DNA of 64,000 bases, taken from Psoroptes ovis. Its lineage: Eukaryota > Arthropoda > Arachnida > Sarcoptiformes > Psoroptidae. Where the stretch lies: positions 1,364,001 to 1,428,000 of the forward strand of contig PQWQ01000008.1 of assembly GCA_002943765.1 (NCBI GenBank), in the 5' to 3' direction. Below the pieces are notes generated by a model that saw nothing but the letters and a program-made list of their open reading frames with translations, was not told the origin of the DNA and did no database searches. A program made the translations under genes and the position numbers. Of this stretch, positions 45,646 to 57,858 are shown one piece after another (position 1 is the stretch's first letter; each line of letters opens with the position of its first letter).

Positions 45646-48600
45646 ATGGCTGATAATAAAACAACGAATAAAACTACGACCAGTAATAAAAGTAATTTAT
45701 TCATAAAAAATTTAGCCGGTGGATTAATTATCGAACCACAAATAATAACAACAACAGCCGATGCATCGATAAATAATTCAAAATTAAATTTAATGAAATC
45801 AAAAAATTCAAATAATCATAATCGATTATATCCAACATTGTTTATTAGTCAACCAAAACCGAAATCAAAACAACAAAAACAACCGCAGCAGCTACAGCCA
45901 TCAAATCATTTGAAAAATAACAATGTACTCTTTTATCAACAACAACAACAACAACAAAAACAACAACCTTCAAAACAACCTCAAACACAATTATTAAATT
46001 ATAAACAAAAATTCTTAGATGATGATGATAGTGCTATTGGTATGTCGGAAAAGCAGCCGCTTATTGAACAATGTGATAATTATGAATATGATCCTCATCA
46101 TCATCATCAATATCAACAGCAGTTGTACCATAATCAACATTATCATCATCATCATCATCATCATCAAACATATCGAACAAATTTAATTGAAAGTGATTAT
46201 GGTTATAATAATGATGATGATGATGATGATGCTGATTCATCATCAGGTGATTCGGGTGATTTTAACAAGGTAAATTATCCATATATTTATATTAACCAAC
46301 TTAAAATCATGGTCATGACCATGGCATTAATCAATTCGATGAATTCAATTAATTCAACTGAATCAATCAATGATTTTCAATGACCTAAATTCTCTAACAA
46401 AATCAATCCAATCGATCAACATTGATGGTATTATGTAAATCAACACACGCATATATTTCCTAGTTCAAATCCAATTGAAAAAATTGAAAGTATTTAGATC
46501 AATTTAAAAAAACAAATTAATCGAAAACGTACGACAATCGATGACATCAAAAGTGTAGCAGATAAGATGATGTGCACGATTTAGATTAGATTTAATCAGA
46601 GATAGATTAACAAATTAATAAACACTTTTCAAGTTAATTGAATTTCTCAAAAATAAGAAAAAAAATTCCATTCAAAAATACCAAAACAACAAAATTCCAG
46701 GTGCATTGATTGAAATCATCATCGATCGATCGATACGACAATACAATACGATGATCAAAGACGATTTACGTCAATACCTTTTCGATTGATCATTAATTGA
46801 TCAGTTTTTGATTGATTAGAGTAATTGTAATTGAAAACATGCTGCCATTGTTCATGCTTTTTCGATACTTAATAATTAAGGCCGTCATTTAATGATTAGA
46901 TTGATTGGTTGGTTGATTTGTTTTTAATCATTTTCAATATAAATATGATCTAATTTAAACGATTCTAATCATTTCAATCCATTTAACTGTTCCATTCCAA
47001 TTCCAATCACATTCCATTAATTCCAATCGAATTCCAATCAACTTTGATCCACCGAACCAAATCGAATCCAAATCGAAACAGTTTAATCAATCATCATCAT
47101 CAACAGATTCATCATTATTAAATCATTATCATCGACAAAAACGACAAACCAAAGATAAGAAAATGTTATCATCACTGGATGAAGGTAAACGTACCACCAA
47201 TCTACAAACATTGATGCATATTATGAAAGCAAATATCGGTACTGGTATATTAGCATTGCCAAGTAAGTGTGTTAACAGGTGGTGGCCCTTCAAATTTTTT
47301 GAATCTCAAAGGTTCATACCTTTGATTTTGTTGTTTAATCTGGTTCTAATCCTTGATTTACCCCTTTAAACCTTAAACAGGCGCCTTCATGAATGCCGGT
47401 CTATATGTTGGCCTCGTATCGTTGCCGATCCTATGCGCTCTATGTACATATTGTATGCATATATTGGTTCGGGCAAATAATATTTTGTCCGAACGATTGG
47501 GCACCGGGAAGCTTGAGTATCAAGATGTGAGTATTTACCTTGTTATTGATTGATTCAATTAGATTTAATTGATCCAATTTGATTTAATTTTGATTCGAAT
47601 CCAAACTCAACAGCTAGCATCGAATGCATTCAAAATTGGACCAAAATCCCTTCGGCCCTTTTCACCATATGCCGGGCATATTGTCAACCTTTTTCTGCTG
47701 ATAACACAAATTGGTTTCTGTTGTGTATATTCATTGTTTGTTGCTGAAAATATTAGTCAAGTAAGCAGTTGATTTAATTGGATTTAACTGAATTAAATTT
47801 AATTCAATTCCATTTTAGTTTTTCAATGAGCTACTACCTGTTGCATATCATCATAAACCAATTGTTTACCTTGGATTTTTCCTGCCACTATTCATACTGT
47901 TATCATTTGTAAAAAGTCTCCGACATTTATCTCTTGCATCGAGTATGGCAAATTTATTACAAACCGTTGGCCTATTGATTGTTATGATTGATTTGGTACA
48001 AGATTTACCAAATCCAAATATTCGTGAACCATGGGGTACATGGAAAACATATCCATTGTTTTTAGGTACAGCCATTTATGCATTCGAAGGTATTGGCCTT
48101 ATATTACCACTTCAAAAAGAAATGAAATCACCACAATCACTACAAGGTTGTACCGGTGTTCTTAATCAATCAATGACATTGGTAGCGTTGACAAATTTGA
48201 TTATCGGTTTTTTCGGTTATTTGAAATATGGTGATGCTGTCAAAGGTTCTATAACGCTGAATTTACCATCAACACCCCTGTATCAATCATGTAAAGTAAT
48301 ATTTGCATTGGCCATATTTTTGTCGTATGCAATACAATTCTATGTACCGGTATCCATATTATGGCCATCAATTTGTGATAGATTTGATTTGAAAATCGGT
48401 GCCAAACGTACGGATATTTTGGAAAATGTATTCCGTTCGTTGCTGGTAGTGTTTACCCGTAAGTTTTTGATAGATTTGACTTTCTTAACGAATTCTAACG
48501 ATAATTCTTCTTATCCCTAAATAGTTGCACTTGCTGCCGCAATTCCAAAATTAGATCTGTTCATATCGTTAGTCGGTGCCATTTCATCGAGCGGTGTAGC

Positions 48601-48775
48601 ATTGATATTTCCACCAATCATCGATATTTGTGTATCATGGGATGAATATCGTGGTTTCAAACAATGGACATGGATTTTCATACGTGATGGTGCCATTTTA
48701 TTGTTGGGTATTGCCGGTTTTACCACCGGTACTTATGCTAGTTTAGAAAATATTATCGAACATTTTAATGATTGA
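45646..48775 (+). CDS. SLC36-type proton-coupled amino-acid transporter, 6 exons
   Basis: Amino-acid/auxin permease family (Drosophila pathetic/CG-type, vertebrate PAT). Exons 45646-46269, 47082-47262, 47381-47526, 47614-47760, 47819-48458 and 48525-48775 join in phase to 662 residues. Exon 1 and the start of exon 2 give a roughly 240-residue cytosolic extension rich in Gln, Asn, His and Asp, much longer than in vertebrate PATs (about 40-60). The transport core begins at TTNLQTLMHIMKANIGTGIL, the family TM1 signature, with SAFMNAGLYVGL after it, then FLLITQIGFCCVYSLFVAEN, GTAIYAFEGIGLILPLQKEM (a family hallmark), and the C-terminal DLFISLVGAISSSGVALIFP. I count about 11 hydrophobic segments. 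The acceptor for exon 2 (AACAG at 47081) was chosen by frame; the Asn/Ser-rich sequence there does not confirm it. Substrate cannot be told by eye. Confidence 0.9.
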
Positions 48776-49566
48776 GCCATACGGGAGCCTTTGACCTTTG
48801 AAAGGTCGGAAAACCTTTTAAAACCCTTGAAGAATAACCTCATCAACGAAAAAACACTTGGAACACTGATATCTGATTGAATCTTATCTGAGATAATTAG
48901 TAATTCTCTTCTTATTCTTAATGATGATAATTGAACACGAAGTTATCTAATCGATTCCAGTCAAATCAACTAATCCAATTCAATTCAAATTAATTCAAAT
49001 CAAATCAAGTCGAAAATTGTGATTTATTGTGATCTCTTTTCGCTTCAGAAAAAAAAAATCGAATCAAATTTTGTAAATAATTTACTCATCAAACAATGAA
49101 CCTTATTGAACCATTAACAAACAAAGGGTTATAACCTTTTAAACTCTCTTATTATCATTAAATCAGTGATATTTTATTATTTCATTTTTTTTTTCAATTT
49201 TTACCAAATAATAATATTAAAACGTGCCAATTGATCATTGAATTTTGGGTGAAAATTTTTTTGATTAAAATTTTCGAATTTTATTAATTAATTGTAATTC
49301 ATTATCATTAATTATTATTATTATAATATCATTTATGAATATGATTAAAAATTAATTTCAAAAAAATAATGAGAATAATAATAATGAATAGAAAAGAAAC
49401 ATATTTGCATTCAATCAATTAGCCATAATTCAAATATATTCATATATAAACAATCAATTATCGATCAAAGACTTGCATTTGAACTCATTGAACGTGCAGA
49501 AATGATGATTCGAATTTTTGAAGAATAGTTGACTGTACGGCCATGACGACACGATATGACCATAAC
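48776..49566. other. Convergent 3' region, SLC36 transporter / PRPF40A
   Basis: 791 bp of AT-rich sequence between two stop codons facing each other; presumably both 3' UTRs. No other feature seen. Confidence 0.6.
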
Positions 49567-52500
49567 CTATGGTGAACATTCCAATTGTTTCAGCAATAAT
49601 TTCCGTTGTTTTTCTAAATCTTCTAAATTATCATTTATATCATCATCGTTATCATTACTAGAAGTATTCATATGATCAGGTGTGGGGTCATTCGATTGAC
49701 GATCATCATTATCCACGTCCATCATTATCATCTTCATTTTTTTGGATCGTTCATTTGTATTATCATTGTTGTGATGATCATCATCATCATCATATTCAAG
49801 ACGTTTCGATTTTCTATATTCCTTATGAATTTGAAAAAATCAAAATTAAATTTAATTCAATTCGAAATTCGAATGAATCAAACTTACCGAATCATCAGTT
49901 TTCATACGTTTCGTGGGAGTTTTTGATGATTGTTGCGGTGTTGATGGTGACATACTCGATAATCGTTGATGTTGTTGATGATATGATCCTTGATGGTGGT
50001 GTTGGCGATGATGATGATGATGATCATTATAAGTACTTGGTGACCGGCTTTGACTATGATAATGACGATTTTTCGATGATGATCGTTGTGCATGCAGTGA
50101 TGGTGATCGCGATGATTGTCGATGACTTTTGGATTGATGATGATGATATGATGTGGATGATGATTGTTGTTGTTGAGGATAATTACGATCATTTTTCGAA
50201 TGTTTTTTCGAGTGTTTCGAATTCGATACGGATGATGATGATGTCGATGTTGATGGATAATGATGTGAATGTCGATGATGCGAATGGTGATGATGATGAT
50301 GGTGTTTAGCCGATGAATTATCAATAAATTGTTGTTGTTGTTGTTGTGGCGGTTGATCATCACCAATCAAATTTGTCGAACGTATCGATGATGATGTTGA
50401 ACGTGTCGAATTGGCCGGTGACATTTGTTGCCGTTGATCATCATCATTGTCATCCGAATAATCAATGCCTTCATCATCATCACCTGATGATGACGAGGAT
50501 GATGATGATGAATTATCGAATGAATTTGGATGATTCGATTTTCGATTTCTTTCGCTCGATTTTATCGATGATTTAGAACGATCTCGGTGTTTGGTCTGTG
50601 ATTGATATGGATTTTGATTATCATGATCATGATCATCATCACTGTTACCATGATCATCTTTGAGCGGTGTCGATGGATTATTGTTGCTGTTCGATGTCGT
50701 TCGACAACGATGTTTATGATGGTGGCCACCTTTGTGGTTATGATGATGTGAACAGCTATCGACAATCGAATTTATAGCACGTTCAAATATCAGCTGACGA
50801 TCACATTCATTCGGTATGACATGAAATGCACTTTCTTTACAAATCAGCGGTCGTATATCGGACCATTTTGAATGTTCATCTAATGGTGGTGACAGTCGGG
50901 ATAACATATCGAGGAATATTGATTCAATACGTTTACGATTCTTGTTTTCTTCCCGCCGTTTTTCACGATATCTTTCACGTTCTTTTTCCAATAATTTTTC
51001 ATGCATCAACTTAACATTACCCGAATCTAACTTGGCGCTACGTTTATCTTTACTTAGGATCGTTACGAATTCTGAATATTCAGTCGTAGGGGTCATTTGA
51101 AAATCATTCGAAGCTTTTTGTAGTATGTCTTTGATTATCAACTTTTCATCTTCAAATCTTGCTTTAAGATCATCAACATAAAATTTAAATAAATCTAATG
51201 GTGTTGAACCGGACAACGGTTGTTGTAGCATTGAATCAAAACGCTGATCCGATGATATATCTGGATATAGTGTTGACCATTTTGATAATGAATTTAATTT
51301 ACCTGATGCATGTAGCTCGTCCAAAAGCTTGATGAATGCTTCACGATTCAAACGCCGCTGTCGCTGCTGTATTCGTTTGATACGTTGCTTTTCTTCTTCT
51401 TCTTCTTGTTCCAATTGCCGAATGTGACGTTCGAATACGATCAATGCATCTTCTTTGTCCATATTCAACAGCTGTTGATCTTCGGAAAATGTTTGATTAT
51501 CCAACAACAGTTGCTGGGCTTCTTGCCACGTTGTACGATATGTAATTTTTGGCATCGAATCTAGTATATCACTTAATACGGACATGTTACGCTTCCGCAA
51601 CTGCTTAGCTTCAGCACGTTCTTTTCGCTGCAGCTCATCGACAGCATCTTCGAATATTTCTCGCCGTTCATTTTCCGGTACCAGTTTCCAATATTCATGA
51701 TCACGAAATAGTTCACATGCATGCCGATAACGTATCATCGAATTCATACGATCAGTACGACGTAAAAACGCAGCAAGCTGTTCACGTGCTCGCCGTATTT
51801 TGTTACGCATTTCTTCCTTTTCTTCTTTAGCCCTTTGTATTTTATATTCGTTGAAAAATTGTTTACGCTCGGGATGTGAACGAAAACGTTCGAAACGTTG
51901 ATCGTTGCCGATGATTTTCAACGTATTTTCCCAGCTTGCATTGCTGGAAATGTTTTTTTCCCGCAAAATTTCTTTGAACAATTCGAGCAGATCGGATTTA
52001 CTTGGTTGTTTTGAAGCAGATGATGGCGTAGATGAAGATGGTAATGGTGGCAAACCATCAGGCAACGATGATTCATCAATCGATGATTGTACATCGTTGG
52101 AATTTTCATCGTAATTATTAGTAGCCGAAGGTGTCCGGCCTTGTTGATCATTATCGATGCCACCGCTGGTATCACGACCACTAGCACCACCATGGTCATC
52201 ATCTTGGTCATTATCATCATCACCATCATTTTGACCATCGCCAGCATCGGCAACTTTGGCATCGTCATTATCTTCTTGTTTAATGGCAGCACTATCGACT
52301 TTACCATCATTATCTTTCGATTCTTGCGGCTGAACTTCGGTCGTTTTTAGTGGTTCAGCATTTTTCAACGAATTCGAATGTTTTTGTTTTAATTCATTCA
52401 ATTCAGCTGGCATTGTCCATGATGATTGTTGTGTCATCGTATTATAATAATAAACTTTACCATCTTCAGTTTTATATTCTTTCCAAGGGCATTTATCTAA

Positions 52501-52884
52501 TGCACGTTCATAATCGGTTTTGAGTTCATCTGGTTTTGTCCATGATTTTTGTTGTGTCAATACATTATAATAATATGGATTACCATCAGGTGTTTTATAT
52601 TCAATCCAATTACAATTATTGACTGTTGTTGGATTTAGTAATGCTGCAGCTGGCGCTGTCACTGGTGGCGGTTGTAATGTTGCGGCTGCTGCTGCTATTG
52701 ATACTGGTGGTGGTTGCAGCGCAACATTAGGAGCGAATACTGGATGATGAAATGCTGCAACCGCAGGTGGTATTATTGCTGATGGTAATGGTGTTGTTGA
52801 TGCGGCTGCTGCTATTGGTGGCGGTATCAGCAACGATGGTGGCGGTGGAAATGGTACCGGGTGAAATCCGGGTGGATTTTGCAT
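49567..52884 (-). CDS. PRPF40A: PRPF40A pre-mRNA-processing factor (WW/FF protein), 2 exons
   Basis: U1 snRNP-associated splicing factor bridging the 5' splice site and branch-point proteins. Exons (minus strand) 52884-49888 and 49821-49567 join in phase 0 to 1083 residues (human 957). Order: Pro/Ala-rich N-terminus; WW1 about 92-121 (WIEYKTPDGNPYYYNVLTQQ) and WW2 about 132-161 (WKEYKTEDGKVYYYNTMTQQ) with both Trp residues and Pro kept; acidic linker; six FF-type repeats starting at SDLLELFKEILREK, the later ones degenerate; then a long Ser/His/Arg-rich tail with His runs. The last exon ends NLEDLEKQRKLLLKQLECSP, matching the family C-terminus, which supports joining it although its acceptor (TTCATAAG) has a poor pyrimidine tract. 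Head-to-head with KIF3A. Confidence 0.95.
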
Positions 52885-53521
52885 CGTTTTGCGTTGTTTC
52901 TATGTGAATCTGTTTGGGAAAATTGAAATCAATGAGTCGTTTGTTTATGGCAATTCCGCATTAAAATAGCTGGAAATTGATTGATCTTTACTTTACCTTC
53001 GAAATTATTCGGATTAAATTTAAATCAAATTAAATTTAATTCAGTTTTCGATTGGCCAAAATGTCGATAAAATTCCAAATTTGAATCTTGAAAAACAACA
53101 CCATGTAAACACAAAAGAAAAACATTTTCTTTTCGATGACTATTTCGACATTGGTGGTTCCTTGAGTTTTCGATTCGACTATTTCTACCTTTCAATAACT
53201 GAAAAAATTTCAAACCTTTAATTTTGATCCAGTTCCAACCCCTGAATAAATTTACGGCTATATAATCAATGTTTAGCCCGTAGAAACTGCCTGAATATTT
53301 TATGATGGAACCAAAACATTTCGGACCGATAAATGTCGACTGTTCCACTTTTGGAGCCTTTGGCTTCATTGATTGGAAGCAAAGAAGCTAGAATTTTGCC
53401 ATGACAACTTGAAATATGTGAATTTTATCCGAATCCATCGTTTGTTTTGGTCAAATTTAGTCGAATTTAGTCGAATTTCGTTGATTTGTCGAACATTCGA
53501 TTATCGAAGACCGATTCTGAA
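52885..53521. promoter_or_regulatory. Divergent promoter region, PRPF40A / KIF3A
   Basis: 637 bp between divergent start codons. Apart from the X-box-like site listed separately, I see no TATA box or recognisable element. The open frame at 53025-53369 on the minus strand has no family resemblance. Confidence 0.5.
53395..53408 (+). promoter_or_regulatory. RFX X-box-like site upstream of KIF3A
   Basis: TTTGCCATGACAAC agrees with the known ciliary X-box consensus (RYYNYYATRRNRAC) at 13 of 14 positions, only the first base differing. It lies 114 bp before the KIF3A start codon, in the range known for RFX/DAF-19 targets. That it works here is inference. Confidence 0.5.
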
Positions 53522-55502
53522 ATGTCCAAAGAAGATAATGTTCGGGTTGTGGTCCGTTGTCGACCATTGTTACCGGATTTGGAATCGAATGAAGAGAATA
53601 TCGTCAAGGTACGTGATTTAATGATTGTCTGATCTGTTTCGATTGATATTTCTTTAATTCCCAAAGATCAAAGATGAACAAACCATTCAATTGGTCAATC
53701 GGCAATTCACATTTGATCGTGTATTCAACGCCGAATCAACTGATGATGATGTTTACATTAAATCAGCAAAACATATTGTCGATTGTGTCCTTCAAGGTTA
53801 TAATGGTACAATATTTGTTTATGGACAAACTGGAACCGGGAAAACCTTTACCACTTCGGGTATTATGACCAATAGTTTTGAACATATATTCAATTATATA
53901 ATGAGCAGTAAAATGAATCAAAAATTTTTGGTTCGTGCTTCGTATTATGAAATTTATAATGAAGAAATACATGATTTATTGGTCAATTGTCAACATCATC
54001 ATCGTGATGGTCGTAGTAATAAGGATAAAAGCTCACAAAAGCTGACCAGTGGCAAGCCCAAGTCATTGACCAGTGGTCATAAATCATCAATGCGATCCTT
54101 GAAGCCGAAATCATTGGAATTGAAAGAAGATTCGAATGGCCGTATCGTCATCAAGGATTTATCAAATTTTATTGTAAACAATGTTAATGATCTTAAGCTG
54201 CTTCGTGAAGCTGGTGATCGTCAACGTAAATTTGCAGCCACGAAAATGAATCAACAATCAAGTAGATCACATACAATATTTACGATTACGATTGAAACTG
54301 AAATCAATTCCGATAATCCTGAATTATCATCAATACGTGTGGGGAAATTTCATTTAATTGATTTAGCCGGTTCTGAACGGCAATCGAAAACCGGTACCAC
54401 CGGTATTCGGCTGAAAGAAGCGGCCAAAATTAATCTATCGTTGACATCGTTATCGTTGGTTATTGCTGCACTGAGCGATATGAACAGTGGTAAATCGAAT
54501 AATCAACAATCGATATTCATACCTTATCGTAATTCAAAGCTGACCCGAATCCTATCGGATTCCCTCGGTGGTAATTCAAAAACACTGTTGATCGCATGTA
54601 TTGGACCAGCAAAAATGAATCAAGACGAGACGATTAGTACGTTACGTTTTGCATCGCAAACTAAACAAATTAAAAATAAACCAGTGATTAATGAAGATAG
54701 TAAAGATGCATTGTTGAAACGTTTCGAGCAGCAAGTTGAAGAGTTGCGGCGACAGCTACAGGAATACGATGGTAACAATGATACTATCGATTCATCGGAC
54801 GCTAATGTCACCGACCAATCGGCCACAATGAAGATCGTACCGAACGAACTGCTTGAAAAACTTCGTAAACTCGAAGAGAAAATATGTATCGGCGGCGAGA
54901 ATTTGATTGAAAAAGCTGAATTACAAGAAAAACTACTTCAAGAAAGTGAACGTGAACTACAACAGTACCGGCTTAATGAGCAACGAATTCAAACAAAATT
55001 AGAACAAAAACAAGCCGAAATTATGGCAATTGAAGAATCATATCAATCACTATCGGATGAAATCCATGGCTTAAATCGTAAACTTAAGAAAGCAATCAAT
55101 TATCTTAAAGAATCCAAATCCGAATTGGATGATATGAATTATGAACATGAAAAATTACGTAGCGAATTACTGGATTCGATTCGAATTTCGGAAAAAGAAT
55201 TAAAACTGACCAATTTATTAATCAATTATTATATACCAGGTGAATATCAACAAATTATTGAACAAAATGTCAACTATAATCAAACAACTGGTGAATGGGA
55301 ACTGTATTGTTTGGCATTCACCGGTAATAATATGCGTGATGATAATTTAGACACTGATATCGATGATAATATCATGATGATCAATGGCGGTGGTGGTGAT
55401 AATCAATCGAATGAATTCAATACGAATGGTTCAACAACAATGGTGAAAAACATTAATTATGACAATATTTATTTATCATATTCAAATTTGAATTTGACTT
55501 GA
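53522..55502 (+). CDS. KIF3A: Kinesin-2 motor subunit KIF3A (Klp64D), 2 exons
   Basis: Plus-end motor of heterotrimeric kinesin-2; drives intraflagellar transport and axonal cargo with KIF3B and KAP3. Exons 53522-53608 and 53667-55502 join in phase 0 to 640 residues. Motor: VRVVVRCRPL start, FTFDRVFNAES, P-loop GQTGTGKT (about 82-89), switch I NQQSSRSHT, switch II DLAGSERQ, and the kinesin-2 neck signature NKPVINEDSKDALL. Coiled coil follows. The stalk and tail pick KIF3A over KIF3B/KIF17: KICIGGENLIEKAELQEKLL, IPGEYQQIIEQNV and GEWELYCLAFTGNNMRDDN, ending YLSYSNLNLT. The motor has a Ser/Lys-rich insertion after EEIHDLLVNCQ, and the tail is shorter than in vertebrates (about 700). Its stop is 200 bp from the FE65 stop. 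Confidence 0.95.
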
Positions 55503-55606
55503 ATTCAATTTAAAATTGATTTGATTTAAATTATTTTTGTTTGTTTGTTTCGTGAATTATGAAGCTCAAATGATATCGTGTTTTGAAAAGAATTTGAATC
55601 AAAATA

Positions 55607-55684
55607 TTAGGGGTGTCCGAAAAGTTCATTCCGCTCAATCAATAGAATTACCACATGAAAATCGGCCAGAACTTTTCGGACACG
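55607..55684. mobile_element. Mariner-like MITE between KIF3A and FE65
   Basis: Starts TTAGGGGTGTCCGAAAAGTTC after a TA and ends GAACTTTTCGGACAC, with the AATCGGCCA centre of the 29769/30053 subfamily. The right terminal bases are lost or mutated. It lies 105 bp past the KIF3A stop and 18 bp past the FE65 stop, so both 3' UTRs probably include it. Confidence 0.7.
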
Positions 55685-55701
55685 TTTCGATCGACAAATT
55701 C

Positions 55702-57858
55702 TTATTTCGAACTCGTTGATTTTAAAATTTTTGAAAATACACCCGAAATCGATGATTTAATGACCGAAGTCACTGGTGACAGCTGTTGTTGTATGGATGA
55801 TTGTGATGATGGTGTTTGTGGGCCATGATATTGCGGCTGCTGGTGATTGGAATGATTATGTTTATTACTGCTGAATTTCGCCGAATGTGCATCCAAACAT
55901 TTTTGATAACGCAATTTACATGCGGCTTCGATTATCTTACAAAATGGCCCCGAGCTTTCATCGAAAACCTCGAAACAATGACAAACGAATTCTTTGTCGT
56001 TTACTTGCATTATGAAGCCGCAACGTTTGACGTTATCGAGGCTAATGCCAAGGAATGACAGGTATCTGTGTAAATAGTAAGAAATCAAGAATTAGATCAA
56101 ATTGAATCAAAGATTTCAATGATATACGACATACCTAACACGACATTCGACCAGTGTCGATCCAGTTTCTTTACATTCAACAATAATATTCGATGGTGAT
56201 ATGTTAACAATGACTGGCCGCATCAGCTCATGTTCATCACTTTGATCATTTGTCAGCGACATTTTAAGATTCGAAACAATTTCGTCGATGGCCATATTCA
56301 AGATATCGACACCCATCGGTTTCGATACAGGTATGAAACCAATGTACAGCGCTTGAATTGATTTTTTCGGTTCTTCAATCGGCGTAGGGAATTCATAGTG
56401 GTTAATGAAATGATTCGAATTCGAATTTGAATCAGCTGATGATGATAATAGCAGATCATTGGGTCTTCGATTCCGGTTCGTTTGTTGATGCTGCTGCTGC
56501 TGTTGACTGTTCTTGATACGTACCAAGACATCTTTCAGGTGCAAGGCTAAACGTTGTGCAGATTTTTGTGGAGTTCCGAGGTGGTCAGCGCCATCGGGGA
56601 ATGGCTGCTGCCGACCATCTTGCGGCTGCTGGAGCTGCTGACCATCACCAGCGTCATCATCACAATGAAATATATGACACTTGACCGTACCTGGTTTACC
56701 ATTTTTACGATCTTTAACAATATAGGCGAAATTATTATTATCATCAATAGCCCACATTCGAATTTCTTGTATCAGCTGTATCGAAAGAGTTGTCGATGAT
56801 ATTGGTTCTTGCAACAATATTCGTTCATGATTAATTTTCAATATCAATGATTGAGTATCGTTTGGTCCCCAACAATGTACAGCATTTTCAGCTCGAGTGG
56901 TTAGTTCATAAATACAATGTTTAATAATGGATGATCCAGTTTTCGAATTAATTTTCGTTTCATCAACATCTAACCACCCGAGTGAATGTACAATGAATGA
57001 TTGATCTTTACGATATTTATCATCGTCATCATCGTCGTCTTCGTCTTCATCATCATTATCATCTTCATCATCGGTTGGAAAGGTCAATTTCATATTTGCG
57101 ATAATTTTCTTACGATTAATCAGTGATTTAGTTTGTTGCCGATGCTCATCACCATCGTTGTTATTAGTGTGCTCATTTTCCTCTTCAATCGAATCCGATG
57201 GATTATAATCATCCAAATTGATGGCCGATTTATCCAGGAATACCAGTGAATCACTTCGAATCATCGATTTGTCGATCGTATTCAAATATGGCCGCTCACG
57301 TTGAATAGTACCGGTTGGTATATGCCAAAAATATGGACCCAGTTCATCTTCATGCCGCTCCCAACCATCGGGCAGATCTTCTTGGGGCGGTGGTTGATGC
57401 TTCGGCTGCGGTTGCTGCTGGTCTTTGGCCAGTAAATTACGTCGTAAATCATTATCCGAATGGACATCATCATCATCGTAATCGTCTTCATCGTCATCAT
57501 CATCATTATCTAGCGAGTCTTCACCATCATCATCATCTTCGTATGTAAATGGATTATTATCATTCGTAGTGGTGGTGGATGATAATTTCGAATTATCTCG
57601 AATTTCAGCCTTATTATCATCATTTACATTCGAATTATAATTATGATCATCATCATCATCATTATCGTGGCCAGGATTGGCCATAATCATTTGTTTCATC
57701 GATAATTTTGCATATAATTTACGATAATTTGGATTTTCATAACTTTGTTTGAACGTCGAATTACTTTGTTGTTTATTATCACGTTCAGACGATCGTTCAT
57801 CGGCGGTCTTGATGAATGATTCAGCTTCACCAACATCATCGTTAATGACATCGGCCAT
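55702..57858 (-). CDS. APBB1: FE65/APBB amyloid-precursor-binding adaptor, 2 exons
   Basis: Cytoplasmic/nuclear adaptor binding the APP tail. Exons (minus strand) 57858-56135 and 56065-55702 join with a split AG|A codon to 695 residues. Order: a long acidic N-terminus with Asp runs; a WW domain (LPDGWERHEDELGPYFWHIP then TGTIQRERP); PTB1 (FIVHSLGWLDVDETKINS, IRMWAIDDNNNFAYIVKD, TVKCHIFHCDDDAG); PTB2 (QALYIGFIPVSKPMGVDILN, VNISPSNIIVECKE, CRVRYLSFLGISLDNVKRCG across the intron, CHCFEVFDESSGPFCKIIEA). Invertebrates usually have one FE65-like gene, so it may stand for APBB1-3 together. The second signature Trp of the WW domain is Arg here. The ATG at 57858 is used because the longer frame at 57876 starts with TTG. 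Confidence 0.93.

Noticed and set aside
49680..50309. 209-residue plus-strand open frame
   Set aside because: It is the antisense shadow of the His/Ser repeat tail of PRPF40A and has only repeat-derived composition.
56554..57548. Plus-strand open frames over FE65
   Set aside because: Antisense shadows of FE65; the reverse strand has clear WW and PTB domains.
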